This document shows positions 49,562-53,449 of a stretch of DNA of 64,000 nucleotides, in pieces. The stretch lies in the NCBI RefSeq assembly GCF_024679245.1, contig NC_090187.1, forward strand, positions 1,013,298-1,077,297, in the 5' to 3' direction. The first letter of the stretch is position 1, and every line of letters starts with the position of its first letter. Made by a program: the position numbers and the translations under genes. The stretch comes from Pseudorasbora parva (taxonomy: Eukaryota; Chordata; Actinopteri; Cypriniformes; Gobionidae). Under the pieces are notes generated by a model. The model did no database searches, had not been told where the DNA came from, and was given only the letters and a program-made list of their open reading frames with translations.

Positions 49562-49872
49562 GACCCTTTAATGACACTTGCCAAACACACAGTGCGTCTT
49601 TAAATAGTTCAGCTGTTTTACTCAAACGCATCAAACAAACAGAAACTGCAGTTTCTCCGAACATCGTTCGCATGATCGCGGCATCCTAAAGCGGCATCCA
49701 ATATTTACATAAACAGTCACGGTATCTCACAATTTCAGCAATAAATCAGAAAAAAAAGCATTATTAAAGCTAAAGCAAACGCGTTAAACTTCTGTAAGTG
49801 AGGAGCGTCGTTGTTTGACTTACTTCGGATGAGGGTGAGCGCGCACAGGAGCACGGGCAGCGCGCGCGTCAT
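19412..49872 (-). CDS. chrnb4: Neuronal nAChR beta subunit, beta4/beta2-type, complete (6 exons)
   Basis: Non-alpha subunit that pairs with alpha subunits to form acetylcholine-gated cation channels in neuronal membranes. Exons are 49824-49872, 46036-46181, 44282-44326, 43307-43416, 41072-42134 and 19412-19585. All have GT-AG borders and compatible phases; together they make 1587 nt, 528 residues plus stop. The product has a signal peptide, the Cys-loop [15 protein letters not shown], no vicinal cysteine pair (hence a beta type), TM1-TM3, a loop ending ENDDDQS and TM4 in [20 protein letters not shown]. Identity between beta2 and beta4 is not decided by the protein alone; position next to chrna3 in CHRNA3-CHRNB4 order favours beta4. 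The last intron is 21,486 bp and full of retrotransposons. Confidence 0.88.
19586..19886. other. chrnb4 intron 5, A-rich segment
   Basis: A-rich, ACAA-repeating sequence between exon 6 and the (CT)n tract. No gene is seen. Confidence 0.4.
19887..19966. repeat. (CT)n tract left of the L2 element
   Basis: Forty CT units directly precede the L2 5' region. A matching CT tract at 35745-35762 directly follows the L2 3' end. Confidence 0.97.
20232..21653 (+). CDS. L2 ORF1 protein with SGNH-esterase-like domain
   Basis: A 473-residue frame starts at ATG 20232 ([20 protein letters not shown]) with an N-terminal Cys-His cluster. Around residues 175-320 it shows the esterase-type motifs [11 protein letters not shown] (nucleophile block), HVGKNDIQ and [13 protein letters not shown]. 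Such domains are known in ORF1 of CR1/L2-type LINEs; ORF1 proteins bind RNA and form the retrotransposition particle. The stop TAA at 21651 is followed in the same frame by 49 open, proline-rich basic codons to TGA at 21801. The true C-terminus may therefore have been longer, with TAA a late nonsense change. Confidence 0.88.
   Translation: MPPLAKESSCCTNCHRLLQRIAVLETKLFAEPPNRTNHTAELHHERPLHTAGESHKFSATQQIEKQETDRHTNRWHKQGARPKRTRDIRLSRASYIAAVACSTPDTRIANSSFRPPSIHLENRFEVLMNEGDESPNVMNMIEHRLHQPAANTNANRRSRSSRQRPSAQSTAEPRTLIVGDSTVRNIRSRDTTTCYLPQATISDVNREIENILMKHKTANQLIIHVGKNDIQREQSELMKSDFNELFETLRKLKVQSFISGPLPARGTNRFSRLLGLNTWLQKTCNMNGVNFIDNFNLFWSQRQLFTSNGHHPNKLGARVLKDNIYFSLHHPSAVCFNPLNLIQSMDDHRTSFHLLNGHSADTSHKDNENSTQSQQLLTDTLPAEPCPQSSLQTDCEGLELLQDSAPKDDFLENGQQSQDNILQLPITPEQEPLSPDMSFLSPASPHLGFSEKMEELIFVGTRLSHSIAASPQI
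21810..24815 (+). CDS. L2 ORF2: AP endonuclease + reverse transcriptase
   Basis: About 1000 codons without a stop. The endonuclease spans residues about 70-290, with [32 protein letters not shown] and ALSDHFCIF carrying the expected Asn, Glu, Asp and His positions. The reverse transcriptase spans about 530-800 with [38 protein letters not shown] and catalytic YADDTQLY near residue 725. The L2/Rex-type C-terminal domain follows ([10 protein letters not shown]). The enzyme nicks target DNA and copies LINE RNA into it. The frame opens after TGA at 21801 without any ATG until about residue 124; the given start is a TTG. A near-identical copy is at 27340-30345. Confidence 0.92.
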   Translation: MGPRYDNSNFIKCLQNKWEPSVSPSFSISVLLRERKSKALSGRLTNQYNLLPVTCQTKTNVGEKINTVKLALLNICSLKNKSFLVSDLITTNNLDFLLLNETWLEENCSATVLNEAAPPNFTFMSVCRAVRRGGGVAALFKDVYQCKQVSFGDYLSLEYLGIVLKGSPRILLIIVYRPPKYSPAFIEEFTELLSIISSEFDCFAIAGDFNIHIDNIESSTTKELMTVLNTFDLTQHVNGPTHNRGHTLDLIISKGLNISSIVIKDVALSDHFCIFFDISITPAIEARSVSVKKRCLNENTNVLFMKALSLKPSISADSVDFLLDSFNSKVKSVMDDIAPLKVRKKSTKQKAQWRNSTAVQIMKRQCRKSERKWRKTKLVVHYNIYKDSLHAFNVELGKARQTFFSNIINKHINNTRTLFATVDRLTNPPSHIPREMLSDSKCSEFASFFSEKIKNIRKAISTSSSCSGVSQIRPNPRKITMSDFETIDGKILEDTVQHLKTSTCTLDALPTSFFKSVFNCLEADLLEVVNSSLLYGTFPTALKIAIVKPLLKKRNLDNSILSNYRPISNLPFIGKIIEKVVFNQLNKFLNSNGFFDNFQSGFRPHHSTETALVKIINDIRLNTDTGKTSILVLLDLSAAFDTVDHTILLDRLENWVGLSGMVLRWFRSYLEGRGYYVSIGDHKSEWTSMTCRVPQGSVLAPLLFNLYMLPLSQIMKKNNIAYHSYADDTQLYLALSPNDYSPIDSLCKCIDEVNDWMCQNYLQLNKDKTEIITFGNKDEILKVNAYLEAKGLITKNQVRNLGVILESDLSFSSHVKAITKSAYYHLKNIARIRCFVSRQDLEKLVHAFITSRVDYCNGLLTGLPKKTIRQLQLIQNAAARILSRTRKYDHITPVLRSLHWLPVTFRIDFKVLLLVYKSLNDLGPQYIADMLIKYKPNRSLRSAGSSQLEIPRVHSKQGESAFSSYASRSWNRLPEQIRCAPTVATFKSRLKTHLFSCAFTE
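24816..25061 (+). other. L2 3' UTR up to the Gypsy insertion point
   Basis: T-rich sequence ending TATGTAAAGCACTTTGAATT..GAAATGTGCT. The frame at 24843-25283 is A+T-rich UTR and crosses into the LTR; it is not a gene. Confidence 0.8.
25062..25438 (-). repeat. Gypsy LTR (duplicated copy)
   Basis: A 377-bp LTR; on the minus strand it begins TGTGGCAAGGGG and ends CTTACTACA (TG...CA). Identical LTRs are at 30592-30968 and, with one difference noticed, at 35332-35708. AATAAA hexamers occur on the minus strand at 25303-25308 and 25138-25143. Confidence 0.95.
25373..26947 (-). pseudogene. Gypsy pol fragment (RT-RNase H only)
   Basis: A 524-codon open frame covering reverse transcriptase (FCVDYRKVN, catalytic YLDDIVIY) and RNase H ([12 protein letters not shown]). 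It is cut upstream by the duplication breakpoint and so lacks gag, protease and integrase. The remaining frame has no stop, in keeping with a very recent origin. Confidence 0.9.
26948..26950. other. Duplication junction with TTA filler
   Basis: Gypsy sequence ends ..CGATCAC at 26947 and L2 ORF1 sequence resumes GATTAGAACT at 26951. The three bases TTA belong to neither parent (Gypsy continues CGTCGCC; L2 is preceded by GTGAAG). This looks like end joining. Confidence 0.85.
26951..30591 (+). mobile_element. Duplicated L2 segment (ORF1 C-terminus, ORF2, 3' UTR)
   Basis: Matches 21421-25061 with an offset of exactly 5,530 bp. I noticed three base differences, at 28080, 29276 and 29291. It lacks the L2 5' UTR and most of ORF1, so it is probably not autonomous even though ORF2 is open. 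Confidence 0.93.
27340..30345 (+). CDS. L2 ORF2 (second copy): endonuclease + reverse transcriptase
   Basis: Same length and domains as the copy at 21810-24815, including YADDTQLY and the C-terminal L2 domain. One amino-acid difference was noticed: FDTVDHN here against FDTVDHT in the first copy. The in-frame stops at 27181 (TAA) and 27331 (TGA) upstream are also conserved. Because no L2 promoter precedes it, expression would depend on neighbouring transcription. Confidence 0.9.
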   Translation: MGPRYDNSNFIKCLQNKWEPSVSPSFSISVLLRERKSKALSGRLTNQYNLLPVTCQTKTNVGEKINTVKLALLNICSLKNKSFLVSDLITTNNLDFLLLNETWLEENCSATVLNEAAPPNFTFMSVCRAVRRGGGVAALFKDVYQCKQVSFGDYLSLEYLGIVLKGSPRILLIIVYRPPKYSPAFIEEFTELLSIISSEFDCFAIAGDFNIHIDNIESSTTKELMTVLNTFDLTQHVNGPTHNRGHTLDLIISKGLNISSIVIKDVALSDHFCIFFDISITPAIEARSVSVKKRCLNENTNVLFMKALSLKPSISADSVDFLLDSFNSKVKSVMDDIAPLKVRKKSTKQKAQWRNSTAVQIMKRQCRKSERKWRKTKLVVHYNIYKDSLHAFNVELGKARQTFFSNIINKHINNTRTLFATVDRLTNPPSHIPREMLSDSKCSEFASFFSEKIKNIRKAISTSSSCSGVSQIRPNPRKITMSDFETIDGKILEDTVQHLKTSTCTLDALPTSFFKSVFNCLEADLLEVVNSSLLYGTFPTALKIAIVKPLLKKRNLDNSILSNYRPISNLPFIGKIIEKVVFNQLNKFLNSNGFFDNFQSGFRPHHSTETALVKIINDIRLNTDTGKTSILVLLDLSAAFDTVDHNILLDRLENWVGLSGMVLRWFRSYLEGRGYYVSIGDHKSEWTSMTCRVPQGSVLAPLLFNLYMLPLSQIMKKNNIAYHSYADDTQLYLALSPNDYSPIDSLCKCIDEVNDWMCQNYLQLNKDKTEIITFGNKDEILKVNAYLEAKGLITKNQVRNLGVILESDLSFSSHVKAITKSAYYHLKNIARIRCFVSRQDLEKLVHAFITSRVDYCNGLLTGLPKKTIRQLQLIQNAAARILSRTRKYDHITPVLRSLHWLPVTFRIDFKVLLLVYKSLNDLGPQYIADMLIKYKPNRSLRSAGSSQLEIPRVHSKQGESAFSSYASRSWNRLPEQIRCAPTVATFKSRLKTHLFSCAFTE
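30592..30968 (-). repeat. Gypsy 3' LTR
   Basis: 377 bp, TG...CA ended on the minus strand, preceded by the purine-rich tract. The last twenty or so codons of gag-pol lie inside it. Confidence 0.95.
30903..35288 (-). CDS. Gypsy gag-pol polyprotein, PR-IN-RT-RH order
   Basis: A single 1461-codon frame starting at ATG 35288, about 25 nt inside the primer-binding site. Domains in order: a gag capsid region (about 60-260); a zinc knuckle [14 protein letters not shown] (about 331-345); a protease with [10 protein letters not shown] (about 390); an integrase with an HHCC finger (H..H then CASCPECQ, about 590-625) and a DDE core in which TDQGTAF and GLVERF are separated as D35E (about 655-755); then a reverse transcriptase with FCVDYRKVN and YLDDIVIY (about 1155) and an RNase H with [12 protein letters not shown] (about 1306). 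The final codons run into the 3' LTR. No gag-pol frameshift or stop separates the parts. It drives reverse transcription and integration of the element. Confidence 0.94.
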   Translation of the reverse strand: MTTPTPSATPFADIITALAALHQEQHQSMLDLRADQERRFEAIVRGQQEDRERFRSWTAREVCTEAAGLASAPVHVPLHKMGPQDDPEAFIELFQKAAEACGWPRAQWPVRLIPLLTGEAQAAAQQLPVANLLDYEDLKRAIIQRVGRTPEQHRQRFRSLAWGEAGRPFAMAQQLRDECRKWLLAGGSDVDHIVNLVVLEQFIARLPRKTAEWVQCHRPTSLTTAINLAEDHLVACPGVGEPLLTSPSLSPPSVSPSRPVPLPRSRPPGPPRIPPRGRGGMGPGQYGSSRAPPRGAGLLGSGGDNGSGSTPPPRSFSNPLPAAGAAGRPGLACWRCGDPDHFVDRCPMMDVGTMIRVPDFQRTTPDQAGEYQIPVSIKGGTYQALVDSGCNQTSIHQSLMQPGALDTSRMVKVRCVHGDVVEYPVVPVTIQFRGENHSVEVAVSPHLRHPLILGTNWPAFPALLGSLCADAAWENKARNGAMRVQVGETDAGPSGTASEETSGVERLILSDRDDFPLEQSQDETLKHAFQQVRTIDGQSLQPALPVTYPYFAIIKDRLYRVTQDAQTKVDTTQLLVPKSRREMLFQAAHSNPMAGHLGQAATLNRLMTRFFWPGIHDNVRRWCASCPECQLVNPLASPKAPLRPLPLMQVPFERIAMDLIGPLERSARGHRFALVIVDYATRYPEAVALRNISAKSVADALFRLISRVGIPKEILTDQGTAFMSRTLSELYGLLGIKSIRTSVYHPQTDGLVERFNRTLKSMIRKFVQEDAKNWDRWLEPLLFAVREVPQASTGFSPFELLYGRQPRGVLDVLRETWEEGPSLAKNEIQYVLDLRTKLHTLGRLSRENLLQAQDRQSRSYNRGTRLRKFTPGEKVLVLLPTSSSKLMSKWQGPFEVARQVGDLDYEVIRSDRNGARQIYHLNLLKKWNEVESVLLATVIGGEDDLGPEASIKAQSVALAPGGDHLSPSQLTDLSKLQAEFADVFSPLPGRTDLIQHHIETEPGVVVRSRPYRLPEHKKKVVQEELGAMLDMGVIEESNSDWASPIVLVPKTDGSVRFCVDYRKVNAVSKFDAYPMPRVDELLDRLGTARFYSTLDLTKGYWQIPLSPLSKEKTAFTTPFGLHQFVTLPFGLFGAPATFQRLMDRILRPHAAYAAAYLDDIVIYSHDWQRHMQHVRAVLRSLRGAGLTANPKKCAIGRVEVRYLGFHLGHGQVRPQIDKTAAIATCPRPKTKKEVRQFLGLAGYYRRFIPNYSDLTSPLTDLTKKGLPDTVQWTEPCQQAFTRVKAALCGGPLLHSPDFSLPFLLQTDASDRGLGAVLAQEVEGGERPVLYISRKLSKREAKYSTIEKECLAIRWAVLTLRYYLLGREFTLCSDHAPLQWLHRMKDTNARITRWYLALQPFKFQVVHRPGAQMAVADFLSRNGGGGLQAGRLPGLSRAVGVCGKGGVVQRGLQREREPRDKR
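30969..30983 (-). other. Gypsy polypurine tract
   Basis: On the minus strand CGGGCGGTGGGGGTA lies directly before the 3' LTR start TGTGG, the position expected for the plus-strand primer. It is G-rich with interruptions, so the exact limits are uncertain. Confidence 0.6.
35313..35330 (-). other. Primer-binding site, tRNA-Phe type
   Basis: Minus-strand TGGTGCCGAAACCCGGGA lies one base inside the 5' LTR. It is the complement of the 18 nt at the 3' end of vertebrate tRNA-Phe (..TTTCGGCA plus CCA). The assignment rests on my knowledge of that tRNA's sequence. Confidence 0.8.
35332..35708 (-). repeat. Gypsy 5' LTR
   Basis: 377 bp; differs from the other two LTRs by one base noticed (GACACGGGG here, GACACAGGG there). 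Confidence 0.95.
35709..35744 (+). mobile_element. Displaced 3' end of the L2 element
   Basis: GTGCT followed by ATATAAATAAACTTGCC and four TTGCC units. This continues the L2 3' UTR broken at 25061/30591 and gives the element its short tandem-repeat terminus, typical of the L2/CR1 group. Confidence 0.85.
35745..35762. repeat. (CT)n tract right of the L2 element
   Basis: A short CT tract directly after the L2 tail; it mirrors the long CT tract at 19887-19966. Confidence 0.85.
35882..38345. mobile_element. Fold-back DNA element hosting minisatellite array 2
   Basis: The left end TTAAAGGGTTAGTTCACCCA with CCCCATGATTTACTCCC is the reverse complement of the right-end type seen at 15890-15942. 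On the right, GGACATTTATTAATATAACT with TCTGATTGTGTTCGTCTGAAAG (38281-38330) matches 15820-15860. The element is therefore of the same family as the one hosting array 1. Confidence 0.65.
36037..38100. repeat. 21-bp minisatellite array 2 (about 99 units)
   Basis: Same 21-bp unit as array 1 (CATCTATCCATCATAAAAGTG and variants). It shows a different higher-order pattern: the rare run TTCATCCATCCATTATAAAAG recurs near 36218, 36488, 36800 and 37444, so blocks of about 270-310 bp and one larger were duplicated. It lies in the last intron of chrnb4. Confidence 0.96.
38346..39329. other. chrnb4 intron 5, no gene recognised
   Basis: Includes a stretch around 38925 (GGGCTGCATTTCCCAGAAG) that resembles the end of the 52093-53449 element family but with no partner end found. 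No coding sequence is supported. Confidence 0.4.
39545..39914 (-). pseudogene. Tc1-like transposase N-terminus, broken
   Basis: Two adjoining frames read [20 protein letters not shown] and [19 protein letters not shown] (helix-turn-helix), then [20 protein letters not shown] and [20 protein letters not shown]. These are the DNA-binding half of a Tc1 transposase. The catalytic half is absent. Confidence 0.82.
39904..40652. mobile_element. Non-autonomous DNA element with CTGCGTCCCAATTC ends
   Basis: Left end CTGCGTCCCAATTCGCCGAC; right end, minus strand, CTGCGTCCCAATTCACACAC. It interrupts the Tc1-like element. No transposase is seen and I could not settle the target duplication. Confidence 0.75.
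41072..42134 (-). CDS. chrnb4: chrnb4 exon 5 (Cys-loop, TM1-TM3, cytoplasmic loop)
   Basis: The acceptor TTCCTCAG precedes T42134 and the donor AAGT|GTGAGT follows 41072. AA from exon 4 plus T makes Asn, giving YNNADGTYEV. It encodes [20 protein letters not shown], the Cys-loop, TM1 ([20 protein letters not shown]), TM2, TM3 and the loop to ENDDDQS. Reading on into the intron adds about ten residues and then a stop. Confidence 0.96.
42205..42269. repeat. (GT)n microsatellite in chrnb4 intron 4
   Basis: A GT tract of about 65 bp, roughly 70 nt upstream (in gene direction) of the exon 5 acceptor. Confidence 0.97.
42270..42655. other. chrnb4 intron 4, no feature recognised
   Basis: A+T-rich sequence; no supported gene or repeat end. 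Confidence 0.4.
42656..43062. mobile_element. Probable hAT-like non-autonomous element
   Basis: A G+C-richer block begins CTAGGGACGGGTGTTGTGAA and ends TATTCGGGGTCACCCTGG; the latter, inverted (CCAGGGTGACCCCGAATA), resembles hAT ends common in fish. The two ends match each other poorly. Confidence 0.4.
43083..43256. repeat. Half of the CACTGCAAAAAATGC fold-back MITE
   Basis: Matches the right arm of 59365-59760 (TTTTAGCAAAAACTCTCTTC, then TTTGGACTAGAAACAAGACA). Only one arm is present, so it cannot fold on itself. Confidence 0.75.
43307..43416 (-). CDS. chrnb4: chrnb4 exon 4
   Basis: A 110-bp exon, with acceptor TTATCTGCAG before A43416 and donor GTGAGT from 43306. It reads [19 protein letters not shown] and ends [13 protein letters not shown] plus AA. 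Same size and phase as chrna3 exon 4. Confidence 0.96.
43453..44127. mobile_element. Non-autonomous Tc1-like element in chrnb4 intron 3
   Basis: Inverted ends TACAGTGAGGAAAATAAGTA and TACAGTGAGGGGAAAAGTAT include TA; the inverted arms run about 150 bp (43453-43603 against 43978-44127). The interior has a (C)n run of about 29 bases near 43929-43957. The left end is about 35 nt upstream of the exon 4 acceptor. Confidence 0.87.
44282..44326 (-). CDS. chrnb4: chrnb4 exon 3 (45 bp)
   Basis: The acceptor TTTGTTTCCAG precedes A44326 and the donor GTCAGT begins at 44281. It reads [15 protein letters not shown], in phase 0 at both ends. Confidence 0.96.
44457..45180. mobile_element. Fold-back element with 140-bp arms
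   Basis: 44457-44600 (GGGATGAGAAAGTGAATTGA..) is repeated inverted at 45045-45180 with a few differences. The interior holds part of the CACTGCAAAAAATGC MITE (44742-45005), an apparent nested insertion. It lies in chrnb4 intron 2. Confidence 0.8.
44742..45005. repeat. Diverged left half of the CACTGCAAAAAATGC MITE
   Basis: Contains AAAAAATGCTCTTCTTACTC, TCTAAATGAAGTGAGTTTTTG and CTGCCAATGGGGTGAGAAAA, matching the left half and centre of 59365-59760. It is older than the copies on the right. Confidence 0.7.
45409..45557. repeat. 35-bp tandem repeat, about four units
   Basis: The unit starts GAATCATGAATCGATTCACT and ends GACTCATAACGGTTC. Each unit contains the near-palindrome GAATCATGAATCGATTC. 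Confidence 0.93.
46036..46181 (-). CDS. chrnb4: chrnb4 exon 2
   Basis: The acceptor GTGTGTGTGTGCAG precedes G46181 and the donor GTCAGT begins at 46035. It starts in phase 1 and reads [19 protein letters not shown], then [19 protein letters not shown] and ends [10 protein letters not shown] (CA)n tract on the plus strand provides the GT-rich polypyrimidine region of its acceptor. Confidence 0.95.
46184..47262. repeat. Compound (CA)n / GATCACGCCTCGTATCTCACAC minisatellite
   Basis: CA tracts alternate with the unit TAAGATCACGCCTCGTATCT. At 46245-46400 the array interrupts a dispersed repeat with CCCCTAAACCTACCCATCAC on both sides of a CA tract; the same arrangement, inverted, occurs at 60420-60600. 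It lies in chrnb4 intron 1. The 169-codon frame here is only Thr-His repeat. Confidence 0.93.
47263..48075. other. chrnb4 intron 1, with a possible conserved non-coding block
   Basis: 47290-47600 looks like MITE debris (CACTGTAGAAAATGTTGG). From 47660 to 47960 the sequence is not repeat-like. It has a G+C-rich part (GGAGACGCGGCGGCGGCGG) followed by dense TAAT sites (TTAATTGTGATTAATTAATA). Confidence 0.4.
48076..48445 (+). mobile_element. Tc1-like transposon (TACACCGATCAGGC family), right-truncated copy 2
   Basis: Nearly identical to 7421-7790, including the left terminal repeat and the helix-turn-helix frame from ATG 48214. It breaks off after GGGGTCCGAT, so the right terminal repeat is missing. 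Confidence 0.87.
48446..49118. other. chrnb4 intron 1, no gene recognised
   Basis: Includes a MITE-like end near 48780 (AGCTACACTGTGTACC) without a clear partner. No coding frame is supported. Confidence 0.4.
49119..49361. repeat. (CA)n plus CTCCCACTCACGCATGCACA minisatellite
   Basis: A CA tract of about 46 bp followed by several units of CCCACTCACGCATGCACAC with CA spacers. Confidence 0.93.
49469..49558. repeat. (GT)n microsatellite
   Basis: Forty-five GT units in chrnb4 intron 1, about 265 bp from exon 1. Confidence 0.98.
49824..49872 (-). CDS. chrnb4: chrnb4 exon 1 (signal peptide)
   Basis: ATG at 49872-49870 gives [17 protein letters not shown] with the last codon completed by exon 2; the donor is GTAAGT from 49823, phase 1. 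This is a short cleavable signal. The frame is open upstream to an ATG at 50013, which would add 47 Ser/Arg-rich residues before the signal; I judge that less likely. Confidence 0.85.
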
Positions 49873-50090
49873 GGTCGAGCGTCGGTTCTCCGAGATGCGT
49901 CGCGTCTCATCCCGCGGTTCAGAAGCAGAAGCGAGCCGGAGTTCTGGAGAGGAGAGGAGGATGAGGCGGAGAGGAGGATGAGGAGGAGAGGAGGATGACA
50001 CTCCCGCCTCCATCAGCCGCGCGCACTCGCTCCCGCGCGCTCTGCTCGTCTCTCTCTCACCGGGGACCGGGGCGAGATGCCACGATGTTA
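49873..50090 (-). promoter_or_regulatory. CpG-rich 5' flank of chrnb4
   Basis: Dense CpG dinucleotides (CGCGCGCG, CCGCGCGCAC, CTCCCGCGCGC) surround exon 1 and the 140 bp before it, in a window otherwise poor in CpG. A GAGGAGGATGAGG polypurine stretch lies at 49950-49998. This is what a CpG-island promoter would look like; no start site can be fixed. Confidence 0.5.
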
Positions 50091-50954
50091 GGTTTATGTG
50101 CAGGTTTGCGTTTTAAGGAAAATGCTTTAAAAGTGTCGGCTAAAAACAAATCTAGTGTTTTTGACCAGGAAAATGCTTTACAATTATTATTAAAAGGAGC
50201 GTTATTGACCAGTGGCCGCGTTACTCCGTAGCCTAGTTTTGACGTAAATGGGCACTACGTTACAACTTATGCACTACTAAATATTTTAATTGCACCATTA
50301 AATGACAATATCCTGGCCGGACTACTGCTGTCAGGGATATAAGTAGCCTCTTTGAAATTAACATGATTACTTAATGTCTAGTGACATATCAGAGAGATAT
50401 GATTAATTAAAATGCATTTCTTACATACAGTTCCTTTAACTTCTTTATATAAAAAAATGCTACAATGTCCAGTTTCGTTCCTGGCCTCTGGAGAGTGATG
50501 GAAACGGGAGAGGGAGGGATGGTGAGGAGGATGGAGGTCAGGGTGACCCGAGCCGTGACCCGTCCGTCCGCTCAGGGTGTCTCGCGTTTTAATTCGTGTT
50601 TATGTTGCAGCTGGGGCATGTTGTCACAAAGGGTCACGTGTTCAGTGAACATTTCCCCATCCTGGTCAATAACGCTAGAAAATGTTTTTTTTGTTGTTTT
50701 TTTTGCTGCCAACACTTTTGAGCATGTTCCTGGCCAACAAAATTTTAATAATTTTAAAGCATTTTCCTGGTCAATAAAGTTAGAAAATGTCTTTTTTTTT
50801 CTTCAGCCGACACTTTTAAAGCATGTTCCTGGTTAGGGTTGCACCAGTCGTTCGTAAGCTCTTTCTTAAATTTGAACGTTAAGTCCACACTAGAGGCTTA
50901 GTAACTACTAGTTTGTAACTAACTCTCTACTTTTTTTGGTTGCACCATTTGATT
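50091..50954. other. Upstream region with short inverted and tandem repeats
   Basis: TGACCAGGAAAATGCTTTA (50163-50181) recurs inverted near 50756-50775, and CTGGTCAATAA..GTTAGAAAATG is tandemly repeated at 50661 and 50767. This is probably a damaged DNA element. No gene is seen. Confidence 0.4.
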
Positions 50955-51495
50955 TTAAAGGTGCCCTAGAATGTAAAACTGAATTAACCTTGCCGTAGTG
51001 AAATAATAAGAGTTCAGTACATGGACATCACACACTGTGAGTCTCAAACACCATCGCCTCCTCCTTCTGATGGAAATCTCGTAAATCAAAAACACCACGG
51101 GAAAATGAGTGCTTCTCAACATAACGCCAAATGTGACGCAAGCGTTGGGGATCATTAATAAGCACGCCCCCAACATTTGATTAATGACATTAATGACAAA
51201 GGGGAATATTATTTTGTATTACAAAATACAACCGTAGATACTTTGCTTACAGATCGTTCACTCGATCCTTCTAGCAAACGTCTCCTTTTCCACCATATAA
51301 GTTAATTAATATTCATGACTCTTCCCAATGAGGCAAAAACAGAGCATTACATCCTAGGGATGATTTATAGGGTTGTAAATGGAGCTGTAAAACCGTATCT
51401 GGACAATGTTTCCCCTTAAATAAGCCACACATCCTCTGTGTAGATATCAGAGAACAATTGAACATATTGATCAAATCATTCTACGGCACCTTTAA
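50955..51495. mobile_element. MITE with TTAAAGGTGCCCTAGAATG ends
   Basis: Left TTTAAAGGTGCCCTAGAATG; right (minus strand) CTTAAAGGTGCCGTAGAATG. About 540 bp, non-coding, and possibly inserted in another element (flanking GGTTGCACCA at 50847 and 50939). Confidence 0.75.
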
Positions 51496-51672
51496 GGCAG
51501 AACGTAGCTAGTAGGTCGTAAGCTCTCCGTGAAGTAATGCGTATTCGCAGAGTATGACGTTTACCCTCAATGATCCAATAGCAGCCTTCAAATGTGAGAG
51601 CTGAAGTTGTGTTTAAAACTTCGAGATCGACGGCGTCTCTGATTGAAGTCTCAGGATTTTTAGGAGCAGATT

Positions 51673-51771
51673 GTTTAATTTAATTTAATTTAATTTAATT
51701 TAATTTAATTTAATTTAATTTAATTTAATTTAATTTAATTTAATTTAATTTAATTTAATTTAATTTAATTT
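51673..51771. repeat. (TTTAA)n pentanucleotide tract
   Basis: About twenty TTTAA units without interruption. Confidence 0.97.
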
Positions 51772-52092
51772 CCATAACTGTTTATTTCACAGCAATATAA
51801 TTAATTGTTCTGCATCTGTGAGAGTGTGGGCGGGCTTTGATATCGCCGGTGTACTTCCTGCTCTGCGCAACTCGGGACTTTTTAATATTTACTGTTGCAC
51901 TAAAATCCAAAAGTGAAGACTTGATGTCATTTATTCCTTGATTGTTCAAGCTACCTCACACAAGTGCTCAGTTTGTTAACAGAGTTGTTGAATGTTAAAA
52001 TAAGGTGAATTAAACAAAAAACAAGGAACATCCTGGTTCGTTTTTTCACTCCTCTTTATTCTTTTTTTATGTATTACAGAAGTATCGGATCG
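51772..52092. other. Intergenic, no feature recognised
   Basis: About 320 bp without a supported gene or repeat end. Confidence 0.4.
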
Positions 52093-53449
52093 GGGCTGCA
52101 TTTCCCGAAACCTTCTTAGCTCTACGTCATTCTTAAGTTATACCTTAAGGTATCCCTTAACTTTAATATGTGTTTCCCGAAACAAACTTAGTTAAGAATA
52201 CCTTCTTTAAGTCATACTTTCGTAAGGTTGGTCTGGACCACTCTTAGCTATACCTTATCACTATTAACAGTTCATTCCACTAGTGGCCACCACTGTGAAA
52301 AAAAGCTTCTTTATATGTCAGTCTATCCGAATATAATTCCGAAGTTGTACTATACACCCAGTGTTCAATTAGGTTAGTTGAATAGTTTTTTTATTTTTTT
52401 ATTTTATGCAAGGATTAAAATTGTCATACGAAATTTCATAAATTTCATTGTCATAAAATTTCATTACAAACACTAATGGTTGTTAGCTTTTTAATTATAT
52501 TATCCTAAGGTACATCAGCTGGCAAAACATTAGACAGGAAAGGCTTAGGAGCCTATTTAAAGGGAATGATTGTGGAGGGGAGTTTAGTTAAACTTTGGCA
52601 GCGAGGCATCGAATATAATTGTGCTAAATCAAAGACGGCGCCGTCCGCGGAGCCATTTAGTGTATGGGCACTATTTCATATGTGAAAACTTTAGTCCCTG
52701 GCTACCATGTCTGAAGCTGCTATTAAAAATAAATTTTGCCTACCACGACAGCAAATTCAGCAGATTTTAGATCTTGTTGGACCAGCTTTGTCGAGACAAA
52801 CTGGACGGAGCTCAGCTACTAAAATCAGCTGCTGGCGGCTCTTCTCTTTCTTTATTTTTTCTCTGCCATAGTAGCAGCTGATTATATGTTTTGCGTGTTG
52901 CATTTTTATTGAGTAGGCCATCTAATAATAGATGGCCATCTAATAAAAATAGTTATTTACACAATAATGTGATGCAGCTGCTGCATGGTCAATCATCCCT
53001 GGTTGTGGATTAAATCGAGACACTATGGGAAATATATTGTAATAATTTAAATGACGCGTGATGCTCATGGTGCGGTTGAGCAAGAGATTGCTGGTTCGTG
53101 CACTCATTTCAGAATTATGTAGAATTTAGGTGCAATTTTGTATGATAAATGAAAGTTCAACTATTTCTGAAGTGTTTCTTTTATAAAGAACATTATTTTT
53201 TTCGCATAACGCAGTGAAAAAGCCCCTGAATAGAGTAAATAATCGATTCTTGAGCCATCGATATAAGCCAATTCAGCACCGCGGCCACGGACAGCACCCG
53301 CTAACGTCGCACTTAAGAAGGGTTACCTTAAGCGACCTACTAAGGTATAGTTCGGGGAACACACCTAGAAATGGTATACCTTCAGTTAAGTTATACCTTT
53401 AGAGTCTTCTTAGCGCGTTAAGAGACAACGTTATCGGGAAATGCAGCCC
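52093..53449. mobile_element. Non-autonomous DNA element with GGGCTGCATTTCCCGA ends
   Basis: Left end GGGCTGCATTTCCCGAAACC; right end inverted GGGCTGCATTTCCCGATAAC. Subterminal regions carry TTAAGTTATACCTTAAGG-like and TATACCTT words in both orientations. It resembles PIF/Harbinger-type fish elements, but that assignment is a guess. No intact transposase is present. Confidence 0.7.

Noticed and set aside
49735..50013. Upstream ATG giving chrnb4 a 47-residue N-terminal extension
   Set aside because: The extension is Ser/Arg/Pro-rich and would bury the signal peptide; the downstream ATG gives a standard secretory start.
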